Source: Corynebacterium efficiens YS-314 (lineage in GTDB: Bacteria > Actinomycetota > Actinomycetes > Mycobacteriales > Mycobacteriaceae). Taken from it: 64,000 nucleotides of DNA. Positions 29,363 to 39,702 of this stretch are shown here, in pieces. A program made the translations under genes and the position numbers. Below the pieces are notes generated by a model. That model was not told the origin of the DNA and did not search any database. It saw only the letters and a program-made list of their open reading frames with translations. The DNA is taken from contig NC_004369.1 of assembly GCF_000011305.1 (NCBI RefSeq), forward strand, positions 2,418,001-2,482,000, read 5' to 3'. Each line of letters opens with the position of its first letter. Within the stretch, counting starts at the first letter, position 1.

Positions 29363-29656
29363 CTAGTCGAACAGGTAGTACTCCAGGGCATTGGGATGCT
29401 TGGCCAGCGGAGTGATCTTGACATCCATGTACTTGAACATGGGGAAGCCGCCGAGGATGGAGTGCAGCTCATCATGGTCATTGACATCGAAGATGGAGTA
29501 GTTGGCGTACTCCCCCACCACGCGCCAGATGGCCTTCATGATTCCGCGTGACTGCAGATCACCGGAGTAGGCCTTCTCACGGGCCTGGTAGTCAGCCATG
29601 ACCTCCTGGGTCATCGACTCGGGGAAGTGGACATCCATACGTGCCAGAAACAGCAT
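29363..29656 (-). CDS. catC: Muconolactone delta-isomerase
   Basis: Converts muconolactone to 3-oxoadipate enol-lactone. The 97-residue length and MLFLARMDVHFPESM start are typical, as are KAYSGDLQSRG, RVVGEYANYSIFDV and FPMFKYMDVKITPLAKHPN. AAGGAG precedes the ATG. It is the last gene of the catABC cluster. Confidence 0.96.
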   Translation of the reverse strand: MLFLARMDVHFPESMTQEVMADYQAREKAYSGDLQSRGIMKAIWRVVGEYANYSIFDVNDHDELHSILGGFPMFKYMDVKITPLAKHPNALEYYLFD

Positions 29657-29665
29657 TGAAGCTCC

Positions 29666-30787
29666 TTAGTTGCGGGTGTAGAAGTTGATCTTGTCCATGT
29701 CCAGCTCAACGCCCAGACCCGGACCCTGAGGAACAATGACCAGGCCGTCGCGGTACTCGATGTCCTGGACCACGTAGGTGTCCTTGAGCAGCTGCGGACC
29801 GAACAGCTCGGTGCCGTAGGACACCGCCTTGGTGGAAGCGGCGAACTGGAGGGAGGCGGCGGTGCCGATCGGGCCCTCCAGGCTGGTGGCACCGTGGCAG
29901 GCCAGTCCCCCGGCCTCGGCGATGGCGGCGATCTTCTTGGACTCCAGCAGACCACCGTGTTTGGTGGTCTTCAGCGCAATGACATCGGCGGCCTGGGACT
30001 TGACCACGGCGAGTGCCTCGGCGGGGGTCCAGACGGACTCATCGGCCATGACGGAGACGTTGGTGCGGCGGGTGATCTCGCGCAGGGTCTCCAGGTCATC
30101 GGCCGGGGTCGGCTGCTCGAAGAGTTCGATGCCGGCGTCGGCAAGCTCGGGCAGGTAGCGCAGCGCGGTGAGGCGGTCCCAGCGGGCATTGATGTCGATG
30201 CGCAGGGACACCCGGTCACCGACCTCGCGGGCAAGCTCAGCCACACGACGGGTATCCTCGGCGGGCTCGCCGGCACCCATCTTCAGCTTGAAGGAACGGT
30301 TACCCCAGGTGGCGATACGCTCCTCGATCTCCTCGACAGCCACCTCGAGGGGCAGCACGCCCAGTGCCCAGGTGCAGTCGAGCTCGGTGCGCACGGTGCC
30401 ACCGAGCAGGTCGCGGACGGACACGTTCAGGGCACGCGCCCAGGCATCGTGCATTGCGACGTCCACGGCGGCCTTCGCGTACCGACCGCGGGCGACGACG
30501 CGCTCCAGGTCGGCCATGATGCCGGCCAGCTCGGAGACCTCGCGGCCCACGAGTACGGGGGCGAGGTAGCCGTCGACAAGCGCCTTCATGGTCTCGACGG
30601 ACTCGCCACCCCACCAGGGACCACCGGGGACAACGCCCTCACCGTAACCGGTCACGCCGTTGTCCAGGTGCACGCTCACCAGGAGGATGTGCTGCACGGT
30701 GGAGGTGGTGGTGGCGAAACCGTGGGGACGGATGAGGGGAACATCGAGGATTCGGGATTCAACTCGGTTGATAGTCAGGTCAGCCAT
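29666..30787 (-). CDS. catB: Muconate cycloisomerase
   Basis: Enolase-superfamily enzyme of 373 residues that converts cis,cis-muconate to muconolactone. The lysine pair region RSFKLKMGAGEP, the metal ligand D in LRIDINARWD, E in IELFEQPTP and the second acid/base lysine in VIALKTTKHGG are present. The ATG at 30787 (MADLTINRVESRI) is preferred to a longer frame running into the catA-catB hairpin. The ribosome-binding site is weak. Confidence 0.95.
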   Translation of the reverse strand: MADLTINRVESRILDVPLIRPHGFATTTSTVQHILLVSVHLDNGVTGYGEGVVPGGPWWGGESVETMKALVDGYLAPVLVGREVSELAGIMADLERVVARGRYAKAAVDVAMHDAWARALNVSVRDLLGGTVRTELDCTWALGVLPLEVAVEEIEERIATWGNRSFKLKMGAGEPAEDTRRVAELAREVGDRVSLRIDINARWDRLTALRYLPELADAGIELFEQPTPADDLETLREITRRTNVSVMADESVWTPAEALAVVKSQAADVIALKTTKHGGLLESKKIAAIAEAGGLACHGATSLEGPIGTAASLQFAASTKAVSYGTELFGPQLLKDTYVVQDIEYRDGLVIVPQGPGLGVELDMDKINFYTRN

Positions 30788-30810
30788 CAAATCACTTTCA
30801 ATACGGCCAA

Positions 30811-30843
30811 AGTCCCGACACCGGAAAAACGGTGATCGGGACT
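30811..30843. terminator. Intercistronic hairpin between catA and catB
   Basis: An imperfect stem pairs AGTCCCGA with TCGGGACT (outer arms at 30811-30818 and 30836-30843) with an inner CACCG/CGGTG pairing and an A-rich loop. It may act as a partial terminator or mRNA stabiliser that lowers catBC relative to catA; the following U-tract is only three bases. Confidence 0.55.
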
Positions 30844-30864
30844 TCAAGCAAAGGGCGGAGAGTT

Positions 30865-31944
<1,080 letters not shown>

Positions 31945-31951
31945 TCACGGG

Positions 31952-32013
31952 CGCAGAGCGACATTATCGCTGGTCGCAGAATCGCTTTTCGTACAATAAT
32001 TCACTCTGCGAAC
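31952..32013. promoter_or_regulatory. Cluster of operator-like CGCAGA boxes
   Basis: Three related sequences are seen: CGCAGAGCGAC at 31952-31962, a weaker TCGCAGAATCGC around 31974-31985, and on the minus strand GTTCGCAGAGTGAAT at 31999-32013. The last matches the candidate PcaR operators upstream of pcaI/pcaR and pcaH in most positions. Confidence 0.5.
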
Positions 32014-32048
32014 AAGAACCCCCGATGTAACCCTAGGTTTTTCCCTAA

Positions 32049-32064
32049 TGTGATTCAGGTCATG
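32049..32064. promoter_or_regulatory. GlxR/CRP-like site upstream of benA
   Basis: TGTGATTCAGGTCATG fits the corynebacterial cAMP-dependent GlxR pattern TGTGA-N6-TCACA with two mismatches, about 140 bp before the benA start. Carbon-source control of aromatic genes by GlxR is known in C. glutamicum; binding here is inference. Confidence 0.4.
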
Positions 32065-32205
32065 GGTGGTGCATAGTGGGTACTACGCCACCAGAGCACC
32101 ATCTGCATTTCCACCCTGTCACCTGCCGCTGGAGACAATGCGCAAGGCGCGACACCTGGGAAAACGGTTGGCAATCCCCTCATCAGCAACTCACGGAGGT
32201 ACAAC

Positions 32206-33702
32206 ATGTCCACCCCTATCGTTAACCTTGAAAGCGTCCAGAACACCCTGGACCGCGCACTCGAGGACCGCCCCGAGGAGGGCATTGTTCGCGTCAACCG
32301 CAACATCTTTACCGATCCGGAGATCTTCGAGCTGGAGATGCGCCACATCTTCGAGGGCAACTGGATCTACCTGGCACATGAGTCCCAGATCCCAAACCCC
32401 GGTGACTACTTCACCACCTACATGGGCCGCCAGCCGATCATGATCACCCGCTCCAAGGACGGCGAGCTCAACTGCCTGATCAACGCCTGCTCCCACCGCG
32501 GCGCCATGCTGTGCCGTCGCAAGACCGACAACCGCACCACCCTCACCTGCCCCTTCCACGGCTGGACCTTCTCCAACGACGGTGCCCTGCTCAAGGTCAA
32601 GGATGAGAAGGACGGGGCGTATCCGGAGAACTTCAACAAGGACGGCTCCCACGACCTGCGTCGCGTGCCCAAGTTCGAGTCCTACCGTGGTTTCCTCTTC
32701 GGTTCCCTCAACCCCGACGTTGTCTCCCTCGAGGAGCACCTCGGCGACACCCGCACCGTGATCGACATGCTGGTCGACCAGTCCCCGGACGGCCTCGAGG
32801 TGCTGCGTGGCTCCTCCACCTACACCTACGACGGCAACTGGAAGCTGCAGACCGAGAACGGCGCTGACGGCTACCACGTCTCCTCCACCCACTGGAACTA
32901 CGCAGCCACCACCTCCCGCCGTGGCACCGGCGAGTCCGCCAACGAGACCAAGGCCATGGATGCCGGCACCTGGGGTAAGCAGGGTGGCGGTTACTTCTCC
33001 TACCCCAACGGCCACATGCTGCTGTGGATGTGGTGGGGCAACCCGGAGGACCGCCCACTCTACGATCGCCGTGACGAGCTCAAGGAGAAGTTCGGCGAGG
33101 AGAAGGGCGAGTTCATGGTCGGCGCATCCCGCAACCTGTGCCTGTACCCGAACGTCTACATCATGGACCAGTTCTCCTCCCAGATCCGTCACTTCCGTCC
33201 CATCTCCGTGGACAAGACCGAGGTGACCATCTACTGCATCGCCCCCAAGGGTGAGTCTGCACAGGCACGCGCCAACCGCATCCGCCAGTACGAGGACTTC
33301 TTCAACGCCACCGGCATGGCCACCCCGGATGACCTGGAGGAGTTCCGCTCCTGCCAGAAGACCTACCTGGCCACCGGTTTCCCATGGAACGACATGACCC
33401 GCGGACTCGGCCACCAGATCGAGGGGCCCAACGAGGTCGCCAAGGGCCTGGGCATGAACGAGGTGCTCTCCTCCGGTGCCCGCACCGAGGATGAGGGACT
33501 CTACCCGGTCCAGCACCACTACTGGCACGACCTCATGCAGAGGGCTGTCAACGCCCAGAGCATCCAGGAGAAGGAAGCCAACGATGACCTCGCCACCGCT
33601 GAGGTCACCCGCGCAGCAGCTCAGGCCCGTGAGGCAGCCAAGGCTGCAGCCAAGGCCAGCACCGGCGAGCAGCCCCGCCGCCGTCGCCGCTCCCGCGGCT
33701 AA
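32206..33702 (+). CDS. benA: Benzoate 1,2-dioxygenase large (alpha) subunit
   Basis: Rieske non-haem iron oxygenase subunit that dihydroxylates benzoate to a cis-diol carboxylate. The Rieske motif appears as [13 protein letters not shown] and [14 protein letters not shown]. Mononuclear iron ligands lie in [16 protein letters not shown]. The ATG at 32206 follows CGGAGG. The 498-residue protein is longer than the roughly 450 of proteobacterial BenA because of an Ala/Lys helix and a basic [12 protein letters not shown] end. Confidence 0.96.
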   Translation: MSTPIVNLESVQNTLDRALEDRPEEGIVRVNRNIFTDPEIFELEMRHIFEGNWIYLAHESQIPNPGDYFTTYMGRQPIMITRSKDGELNCLINACSHRGAMLCRRKTDNRTTLTCPFHGWTFSNDGALLKVKDEKDGAYPENFNKDGSHDLRRVPKFESYRGFLFGSLNPDVVSLEEHLGDTRTVIDMLVDQSPDGLEVLRGSSTYTYDGNWKLQTENGADGYHVSSTHWNYAATTSRRGTGESANETKAMDAGTWGKQGGGYFSYPNGHMLLWMWWGNPEDRPLYDRRDELKEKFGEEKGEFMVGASRNLCLYPNVYIMDQFSSQIRHFRPISVDKTEVTIYCIAPKGESAQARANRIRQYEDFFNATGMATPDDLEEFRSCQKTYLATGFPWNDMTRGLGHQIEGPNEVAKGLGMNEVLSSGARTEDEGLYPVQHHYWHDLMQRAVNAQSIQEKEANDDLATAEVTRAAAQAREAAKAAAKASTGEQPRRRRRSRG

Positions 33703-33772
33703 TTTCAGTGGCTAATCCCCTCTCGAATTTCCTGATTCCCCTCCCTTATTCCGACTTTCATTGGAGAAACCC

Positions 33773-34279
33773 ATGACCACCACTGCTGCGCAGGTCACCC
33801 GCAACGACATTGAAGATTTCCTCTACTATGAAGCCCGCCTCCTCGACGACCGCCGTTTCGAGGACTGGCTGCAGTGCTACCGCGAGGACGCAGAATTCTG
33901 GATGCCGGCCTGGGACGACAACGGTGAGCTCACCGAAGATCCCCAGTCCGAGATCTCCCTGATCTTCTACCCGAACCGCGGTGGCCTCGAGGACCGTGTG
34001 TTCCGTATCCGCACCGAGCGTTCCTCCGCGACCTCCCTGCCGGAGCCACGCACCGTCCACAACATCTCCAACGTGGAGATCCTGGAGCAGCGTGACGGTG
34101 AGGTGGACATCCGCTTCAACTGGATCACCAACTACTTCCGGTACAACAACACCGACATGTACTACGGAAACACCTTCCTGACCATCGACACCAGTGGTGA
34201 GTCGATGAAGATCACCAAGAAGAAGGTCGTTCTCCAGAACGACTACATTCACCACGTCATCGATATCTATCACGTCTAG
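33773..34279 (+). CDS. benB: Benzoate 1,2-dioxygenase small (beta) subunit
   Basis: Structural beta subunit of 168 residues with the ring-hydroxylase SnoaL-like fold: IEDFLYYEARLLDDRRFEDW, then EFWMPAWDDNGE and a C-terminal KKKVVLQNDYIHHVIDIYHV. ATG 33773 is chosen because TTGGAG is well spaced before it; a TTG four codons upstream overlaps that site. It is the second gene of benABCD. Confidence 0.96.
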   Translation: MTTTAAQVTRNDIEDFLYYEARLLDDRRFEDWLQCYREDAEFWMPAWDDNGELTEDPQSEISLIFYPNRGGLEDRVFRIRTERSSATSLPEPRTVHNISNVEILEQRDGEVDIRFNWITNYFRYNNTDMYYGNTFLTIDTSGESMKITKKKVVLQNDYIHHVIDIYHV

Positions 34280-34289
34280 GAGCCACCCC

Positions 34290-35855
34290 ATGTCCCACCA
34301 AGTTGCACTGGCTTTCGAAGACGGAATCACTCGTTTCATCGAATGCGAGGACGAGCAGACTGTTGCCGATGCCGCCTACCAGGCACGCATCAATATTCCC
34401 TTCGACTGTCGCGATGGCGCCTGCGGAACCTGCAAGGCGTTCTGCGAGTCTGGCGACTACGAAGAGGGCGATTACATCGAGGATGCCCTCTCCGAGGACG
34501 AGGCTGAGCAGGGTTACTGCCTGCCCTGCCAGATGTTCCCCCGCACCGATCTGATCCTCCAGATCGCCACCACCTCGGTTCTGGCTAAGACAGGCGCCGC
34601 CACCTTCACCGGTGAGCTGGTTGAGCTGAACCGCCTGTCCGATTCCACCTTCGGCATCACCATTGAGCTGGAGAACCGTTCTGATCTGGCCTTCCTGCCG
34701 GGTCAGTACATGAACATCGAGGTTCCCGGGACGGGCCAGACCCGTTCCTACTCCTTCTCCTCCTCCACCGAGGATGACAAGGTCAGCTTCCTCATCAAGA
34801 ACACCCCGGGTGGTCTCATGACCACCTACCTGGATGAGCAGGCCGCCGTCGGTGACAAGCTGGAACTCACCGGCCCGATGGGCTCGTTCTTCCTACGTGA
34901 GCCGGTCCGTCCGATCCTGCTGCTCGCCGGTGGCACCGGTCTGGCCCCGATCCTGGCCATCCTGGAGAAGCTCGCCACCGATGAGCTTCTCGACGTCCCG
35001 ATCCGCATGGTCTACGGCGCCACCTTCGATCATGACCTGGTGGAGCTCGACCGCATCGACTCCTTCAAGGACAAGATCAAGGACTTCGACTACATCACGG
35101 TCATCTCCGATGATGCGTCCAACCATGAGCGCAAGGGTTACGTCCCGGCGCACCTGACCGGTGAGTACGAGCCGGACGAGGACACCGACGTCTACCTCTG
35201 TGGCCCGCCACCGATGGTCGAGGCCGTGCGTCAGTTCTTCGGCACCCTGGAGAACCCGCCGCTGGACTTCTACTACGAGAAGTTCACCTCCGCTGCCGGC
35301 ACCCCGGGCAAGACCGATGTCGAGGTCACCACCGAAACCGTCGAGTCCGCCCGTGACGGCGAGGAGCGCTCCGTGGTGGAGGTCTCCACCCCGGGTATGA
35401 CCACCGGTGAGGTCCACGTGTCCCGTCCGGACTCCGAGTCCCAGCTGGAGGCCCGTATGGCCCTCGAACTGGGTGCCCTGGAGCTGGCGATCCGCAAGCT
35501 GGGCGACCGCGACATCGAGCGTTTCCGTACCCTGGCCGAGACCGCGAACTCCTTCATCGATGGTGACCGCATCATCGACGCGGAGAAGTTCACCGAGGCG
35601 AATGCGGACTTCCACGAGTTCCTGTTCCGTCGTGCGGACAACTCCGCACTGATGGGTGCCTACCAGAACCTCACCGTGATCACCGAGATGAAGAAGGCGC
35701 TGCCCGGCGCGGAGTGGATCGATCCCAACATCGCCACCGAGCACCTTGAGCTTGTCGACGCAGTCGCAGCCAAGGACATCGAGAAGGCCCGTGAGATCAT
35801 CCGCACCCACGCGCAGCACGGCATTGAGACCATGCGGAAGGCGGAGTCTGAATGA
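34290..35855 (+). CDS. benC: Benzoate dioxygenase reductase BenC with a fused FCD-like C-terminal domain
   Basis: Electron-transfer component moving electrons from NADH through FAD and a [2Fe-2S] cluster to BenAB. The ferredoxin domain has DCRDGACGTCKAFC and GYCLPCQMFPRTDL; the FAD domain has RSYSFSS; the NAD domain has LLLAGGTGLAPILAIL and YLCGPPPMVEAVRQF. Proteobacterial BenC ends near 340 residues, but here 521 residues continue in frame. Residues about 380-518 resemble the all-helical FCD effector domain of GntR/FadR regulators: N438-A-D440-F-H442, H485 in EHLELVDAV and H507/H510 in THAQH. There is no HTH. The ATG is 10 bp after the benB stop. Confidence 0.93.
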   Translation: MSHQVALAFEDGITRFIECEDEQTVADAAYQARINIPFDCRDGACGTCKAFCESGDYEEGDYIEDALSEDEAEQGYCLPCQMFPRTDLILQIATTSVLAKTGAATFTGELVELNRLSDSTFGITIELENRSDLAFLPGQYMNIEVPGTGQTRSYSFSSSTEDDKVSFLIKNTPGGLMTTYLDEQAAVGDKLELTGPMGSFFLREPVRPILLLAGGTGLAPILAILEKLATDELLDVPIRMVYGATFDHDLVELDRIDSFKDKIKDFDYITVISDDASNHERKGYVPAHLTGEYEPDEDTDVYLCGPPPMVEAVRQFFGTLENPPLDFYYEKFTSAAGTPGKTDVEVTTETVESARDGEERSVVEVSTPGMTTGEVHVSRPDSESQLEARMALELGALELAIRKLGDRDIERFRTLAETANSFIDGDRIIDAEKFTEANADFHEFLFRRADNSALMGAYQNLTVITEMKKALPGAEWIDPNIATEHLELVDAVAAKDIEKAREIIRTHAQHGIETMRKAESE

Positions 35856-36682
35856 ACGCACCTGTAGGACAGGGGATCTCAGGCCCACCCACCCACATCA
35901 CGGCCGAGCGGTTCTTCGGCCAGAGCATCATCGTCACGGGTGCTGCGCAGGGCATCGGCCTCGCCGTCGCCCACCGCATCGCCTACGAGGATGGCAACCT
36001 GGTGCTCGTCGACCGCTCCGAGCTCGTGCATGAGGTCGCCGAGCAGCTGCGTGGCGTGGGTAAGGGAACCGTGGACTCCGTCACTGCGGATCTGGAAACC
36101 TATGAGGGTGCCCAGCAGTCGATTGAGTTCGCGCGCACGAAGTTCAAGAACCTGGACATCGTGATCAACAATGTCGGTGGCACCATCTGGGCGAAGCCCT
36201 TCGAGGAGTACACCGAGGAGGAGATCACCAAGGAGATCCAGCGCAGCCTCTTCCCCACCCTGTGGATGTGTCGTGCGACCCTGCCGTGCCTGATCAAAAA
36301 TGGTGGCGGCACCATCGTCAATGTCTCGTCCATCGCCACCGGTGGCATCAACCGGGTGCCGTATGCGGCGGCCAAGGGCGGGGTCAACGGCATCGTCTCG
36401 GCGCTTGCCCATGAGGCCGCGCACCACAATGTGCGTGTCGTCGCCACGGCTCCGGGTGGCACCCTGGCCCCGGAGCGTAAGGTCAAACGCGGTCCGGGTC
36501 CGGAGGGTGAGAAGGAGCAGCAGTGGTATCAGGAGATCGTCGACCAGACGATCAACTCCAGCCACATGCGCCGCTACGCCACCCTGGAGGAACAGGCCGC
36601 ACCGATCTGCTTCCTCGCCTCCGAGGAGGCCTCCTACATCACCGGCACCGTGCTGCCCGTGGGTGGAGGCGACCAGGGTTAG
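35852..36682 (+). CDS. benD: Benzoate cis-diol dehydrogenase (SDR family)
   Basis: Oxidises and decarboxylates the benzoate cis-diol carboxylate to catechol with NAD. The 276-residue short-chain dehydrogenase has the cofactor motif IIVTGAAQGIGLAVAHRI, NNVGG in VINNVGGTIWAKPF, and the catalytic Tyr-X3-Lys in RVPYAAAKGGVNG. Its ATG overlaps the benC stop (ATGA), coupling the two. It completes benABCD. Confidence 0.95.
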   Translation: MNAPVGQGISGPPTHITAERFFGQSIIVTGAAQGIGLAVAHRIAYEDGNLVLVDRSELVHEVAEQLRGVGKGTVDSVTADLETYEGAQQSIEFARTKFKNLDIVINNVGGTIWAKPFEEYTEEEITKEIQRSLFPTLWMCRATLPCLIKNGGGTIVNVSSIATGGINRVPYAAAKGGVNGIVSALAHEAAHHNVRVVATAPGGTLAPERKVKRGPGPEGEKEQQWYQEIVDQTINSSHMRRYATLEEQAAPICFLASEEASYITGTVLPVGGGDQG

Positions 36683-36731
36683 CACATCCATGCCTGGATT
36701 CCTGAGTGACCTCTAGGGCTAGAATCTAGGC

Positions 36732-39419
36732 ATGGTTTCGTCCGTGCCGTTCACCCCCTCCTTTTCTCAGACCTTCCTGCCACGCAGTTCGATCATTCTG
36801 GAGCAGATGTCCTCTGCCATCCTGAAGCTCCCGGACTGCGAGGGCAGGTTGTTCTATATCGGGGGGCGGCACGGTGCGGGAAAATCCGAGTTCGCCTCGA
36901 GCCTGACCGAATTGCTCCCCGGCTGGTCCGTGGTGAAGGTGTCAGCACTGTCCTGGTTGCAGGATTCCCAGCGGGCACTGCTCACCCACATCGGACACAA
37001 GCTGGGGGCTTCGTCATCCAATGCCATCCGCGGTGTGATCGACCGCCGCGGGGCGTCAACGGTGGTCATCGTCGATGATGTCCACTGGGCGGACCAGGAA
37101 TCCCTGCATAAACTCATCGAGTTCAGCCGCCGGATGGTCTCCGGCAGGTTCGTTCTCATCCTCATTGGGCTGGAGGGGCAGACCCCCAATCTGGACGGCA
37201 GTTCCCTGAACTTCCAGGATCTGGCCGATGTCACCTATGTGCTGCCCCCGATGAGCATCGAGGAGATCAGGCAGGTGGCGCTGACCACAGTGCGTGGTCG
37301 GATCACCGCCTCCACCGCCACGGACATCCAGAGAATCACCGGTGGGGTCTTCGGGCATGTGCTGGAGGTCCTGCACGCCGTCTCCCCCGATCACTGGAAA
37401 CAGACCAATCCGAATGTGCCCATTCCGGAAAGCTGGTGGAGCAATCTCTCCCGCCGCATCAGGGGAATGGATCTGTGGCCGGTCCTGTTGGCCACCTCCG
37501 TGCTACCGGGTGGTGGCCCCATCGATCTGATCAAGAAGCTGGCCGATGATCCTGATGGGGCCGCCTGCGATGAGGCGGTCAGGCATAATCTGCTGACCAT
37601 CCTGCCGCTCGATGGTCCCCCCACGCTGGACCTGGCGCTGCCGACGGACCGGGCAGTGATCCGCTCCCGGACTCCGTTGAAGGTGCTCACCGATCTGCAT
37701 CTGAAGGCAGCGCAGTACTACCGTTCCTTCGACCAGATCGACCAGGCCCTCCAGCACGAGGCCTTCGCGGCCACGGAACCGGACAGCCCCGCGGTCAAGG
37801 CGCTGGCCGAGCGGGGTCTGGCACTGGGACGCAGCGGGCGGTGGATGGAGGCCGCACACGCTCTGTCGCTGGCCACGAACCGGACCGCCTACTCTGAGGA
37901 GGCGGACCGCTACATGCTGGAGTCCATCGACGCGTTGATCTCCGCCTCCGACCTGCCACAGGCCCGCATCCGGGCCGCCACACTGGATCTCGGTGAGCAT
38001 GGGATCCAGCAGGATTCCATGCTGGGTTATCTCGCCATCCATGAGGGCCGGCAATCGGAGGCCCGCAGCCTTCTGGACCGGACCGCGAAGGCGATCCTCG
38101 CGCAGGACCCCATCGACCCGATCCACGGACCCCGCCTGGCAGCCAGGAAGGTGCTGCTCAACCTCCTCGACTGGGATCCGGAGGAGCTTCTTCTCTGGGC
38201 TAACCGGGCCATCGACTGGTCTGATGAGGACGCCGGGGAGAAGGTTGAGGCACAGGCGATCTCACTGATCGGCCAATCGATCATTGATGGCAAGCTCCCC
38301 GAGGATGCCCCCATCCCCGGTGAGACCACCCTGCATGCGCAGCGCCGCCACATGGCCATGGGCTGGTTGAACCTGATCCATGACAATCCGATCACCGCGC
38401 GCCAGAAACTGGAACGCCGCACCTTCATCAGTGGCTCCGAGCGCATCAGTCTGTGGCAGGATGCGTGGCTGGCACGCGCGCAGCTCATCCTCGGTGAGTG
38501 GGAATCAGCCCTGCGGACCGTGGAGGTGGGTCTGGCCCGCGCCGAACAGTTCGGTATCCGCTTCCTCGAGCCCCTTTTGTTGTGGACCGGTGCGACCGTA
38601 GCCACCGCCAAGGGTAACAATGATCTGGCGCGCCATTACCTCAGTCGCCTGAGCTCCGATCAGGATTCCTTTGTAATCCAGTCCATCCCCTCGGCCATGT
38701 GTCGGATGTGGGTGTACTCGCGTCGCAATGAGATGGCGGCCGCCCGGATCGCGGGCGGCACCATGGAGAAGATCGCCGCGAACCACAACATCAGCCAGCC
38801 GGGTTTCTGGCCGTGGGAGGACATCCACGCCACCAACCTCATCCGCATGGGCAATATCGAGCGTGCGACGGAGGTGGTCGAATCCACCATCGACAGCTAC
38901 CGCACCACCGATATCATGTCCGTGAAGGCGAAAATTGCCGTTCCCGAGGCGATGTTGATGATCCATCACGGGGATGTGAGCAGGGGCCTCGCACGTTTCG
39001 AGGAGGCCCTGGACATGCTCGACGGGTTGACGCTGCCCTTCTACCGTTCACGGATCCTCTTCGAGTACGGCCAGGCACTGCGCAGGCAGGGGCAGCGCCG
39101 GCGCGCCGATGAGATTTTCGCCCGTGCCTCCTCGATGTTCCAGGAGATGGGTGCCAATGCACTGGTGTCCATGGCCAACCGCGAACGTCGTGTCGGTGGC
39201 CTGGGGCCACGGTCGGGCAAAACCGGTGGCCTGACCCCGCAGGAATACGAGATTGCGCTGCTTGTCGCCGACGGCAACTCGAACCGGGAGGTCGCCCACG
39301 AGCTCTTCCTCTCCCCCAAGACGGTGGAATACCACCTGACCCGTGTGTACCGGAAGCTCCAGATCCGCACCCGCATGGAGCTGCGGGATGCTCTGGAGCA
39401 GTACCGGGCCACCCTCTAG
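36732..39419 (+). CDS. benR: Large LuxR-type (LAL) regulator of benzoate genes
   Basis: Protein of 895 residues. An intact NTPase module is visible: Walker A GGRHGAGKSEFASS near residue 42 and Walker B VVIVDDVHWADQE near residue 112. A long helical, TPR-like middle leads to a LuxR HTH (GLTPQEYEIALLVADGNSNR, SPKTVEYHLTRVYRKLQ). It is a clear paralogue of PcaO. Its place at the end of benABCD and before benK makes it the likely benzoate-responsive activator, as in C. glutamicum. It starts 49 bp after benD; ATG 36732 has no strong ribosome-binding site. Confidence 0.9.
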   Translation: MVSSVPFTPSFSQTFLPRSSIILEQMSSAILKLPDCEGRLFYIGGRHGAGKSEFASSLTELLPGWSVVKVSALSWLQDSQRALLTHIGHKLGASSSNAIRGVIDRRGASTVVIVDDVHWADQESLHKLIEFSRRMVSGRFVLILIGLEGQTPNLDGSSLNFQDLADVTYVLPPMSIEEIRQVALTTVRGRITASTATDIQRITGGVFGHVLEVLHAVSPDHWKQTNPNVPIPESWWSNLSRRIRGMDLWPVLLATSVLPGGGPIDLIKKLADDPDGAACDEAVRHNLLTILPLDGPPTLDLALPTDRAVIRSRTPLKVLTDLHLKAAQYYRSFDQIDQALQHEAFAATEPDSPAVKALAERGLALGRSGRWMEAAHALSLATNRTAYSEEADRYMLESIDALISASDLPQARIRAATLDLGEHGIQQDSMLGYLAIHEGRQSEARSLLDRTAKAILAQDPIDPIHGPRLAARKVLLNLLDWDPEELLLWANRAIDWSDEDAGEKVEAQAISLIGQSIIDGKLPEDAPIPGETTLHAQRRHMAMGWLNLIHDNPITARQKLERRTFISGSERISLWQDAWLARAQLILGEWESALRTVEVGLARAEQFGIRFLEPLLLWTGATVATAKGNNDLARHYLSRLSSDQDSFVIQSIPSAMCRMWVYSRRNEMAAARIAGGTMEKIAANHNISQPGFWPWEDIHATNLIRMGNIERATEVVESTIDSYRTTDIMSVKAKIAVPEAMLMIHHGDVSRGLARFEEALDMLDGLTLPFYRSRILFEYGQALRRQGQRRRADEIFARASSMFQEMGANALVSMANRERRVGGLGPRSGKTGGLTPQEYEIALLVADGNSNREVAHELFLSPKTVEYHLTRVYRKLQIRTRMELRDALEQYRATL

Positions 39420-39581
39420 CGGGCGGTCGCCGCAGCGGGGTGCTTATCGACGCCCGACCGCCTCCGCTCCGCCTTCATCCCGCCGGATAATCCCAGTTAA
39501 ACCGGCACGAACAGCCCGGGAGATGATCTGTTACCCGGATTATGCACCCCGCCTAGCAGCAAAAACAGCAACGGACAATGA

Positions 39582-39604
39582 CCCCCTAGAAGTCTTTAGG
39601 GGGT
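39582..39604 (+). terminator. Probable terminator downstream of benR
   Basis: A short stem CCCCCTA/TAGGGGG with a loop of about nine bases is followed by a moderately T-rich sequence. It separates benR from the benK promoter. Confidence 0.5.
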
Positions 39605-39640
39605 TCCCTAGTTTATTAAGACGGCACCACAGGATTGACT

Positions 39641-39656
39641 TGTGAATCAGATCACC
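39641..39656. promoter_or_regulatory. GlxR/CRP-like site upstream of benK
   Basis: TGTGAATCAGATCACC matches TGTGA-N6-TCACA at nine of ten fixed positions. It lies about 50 bp before the benK start, a position where it could activate or repress. Confidence 0.5.
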
Positions 39657-39702
39657 TGCTCAGGGTGATGAAAAGATCACTCACCGTCCAAAGGAGGGCG
39701 TC

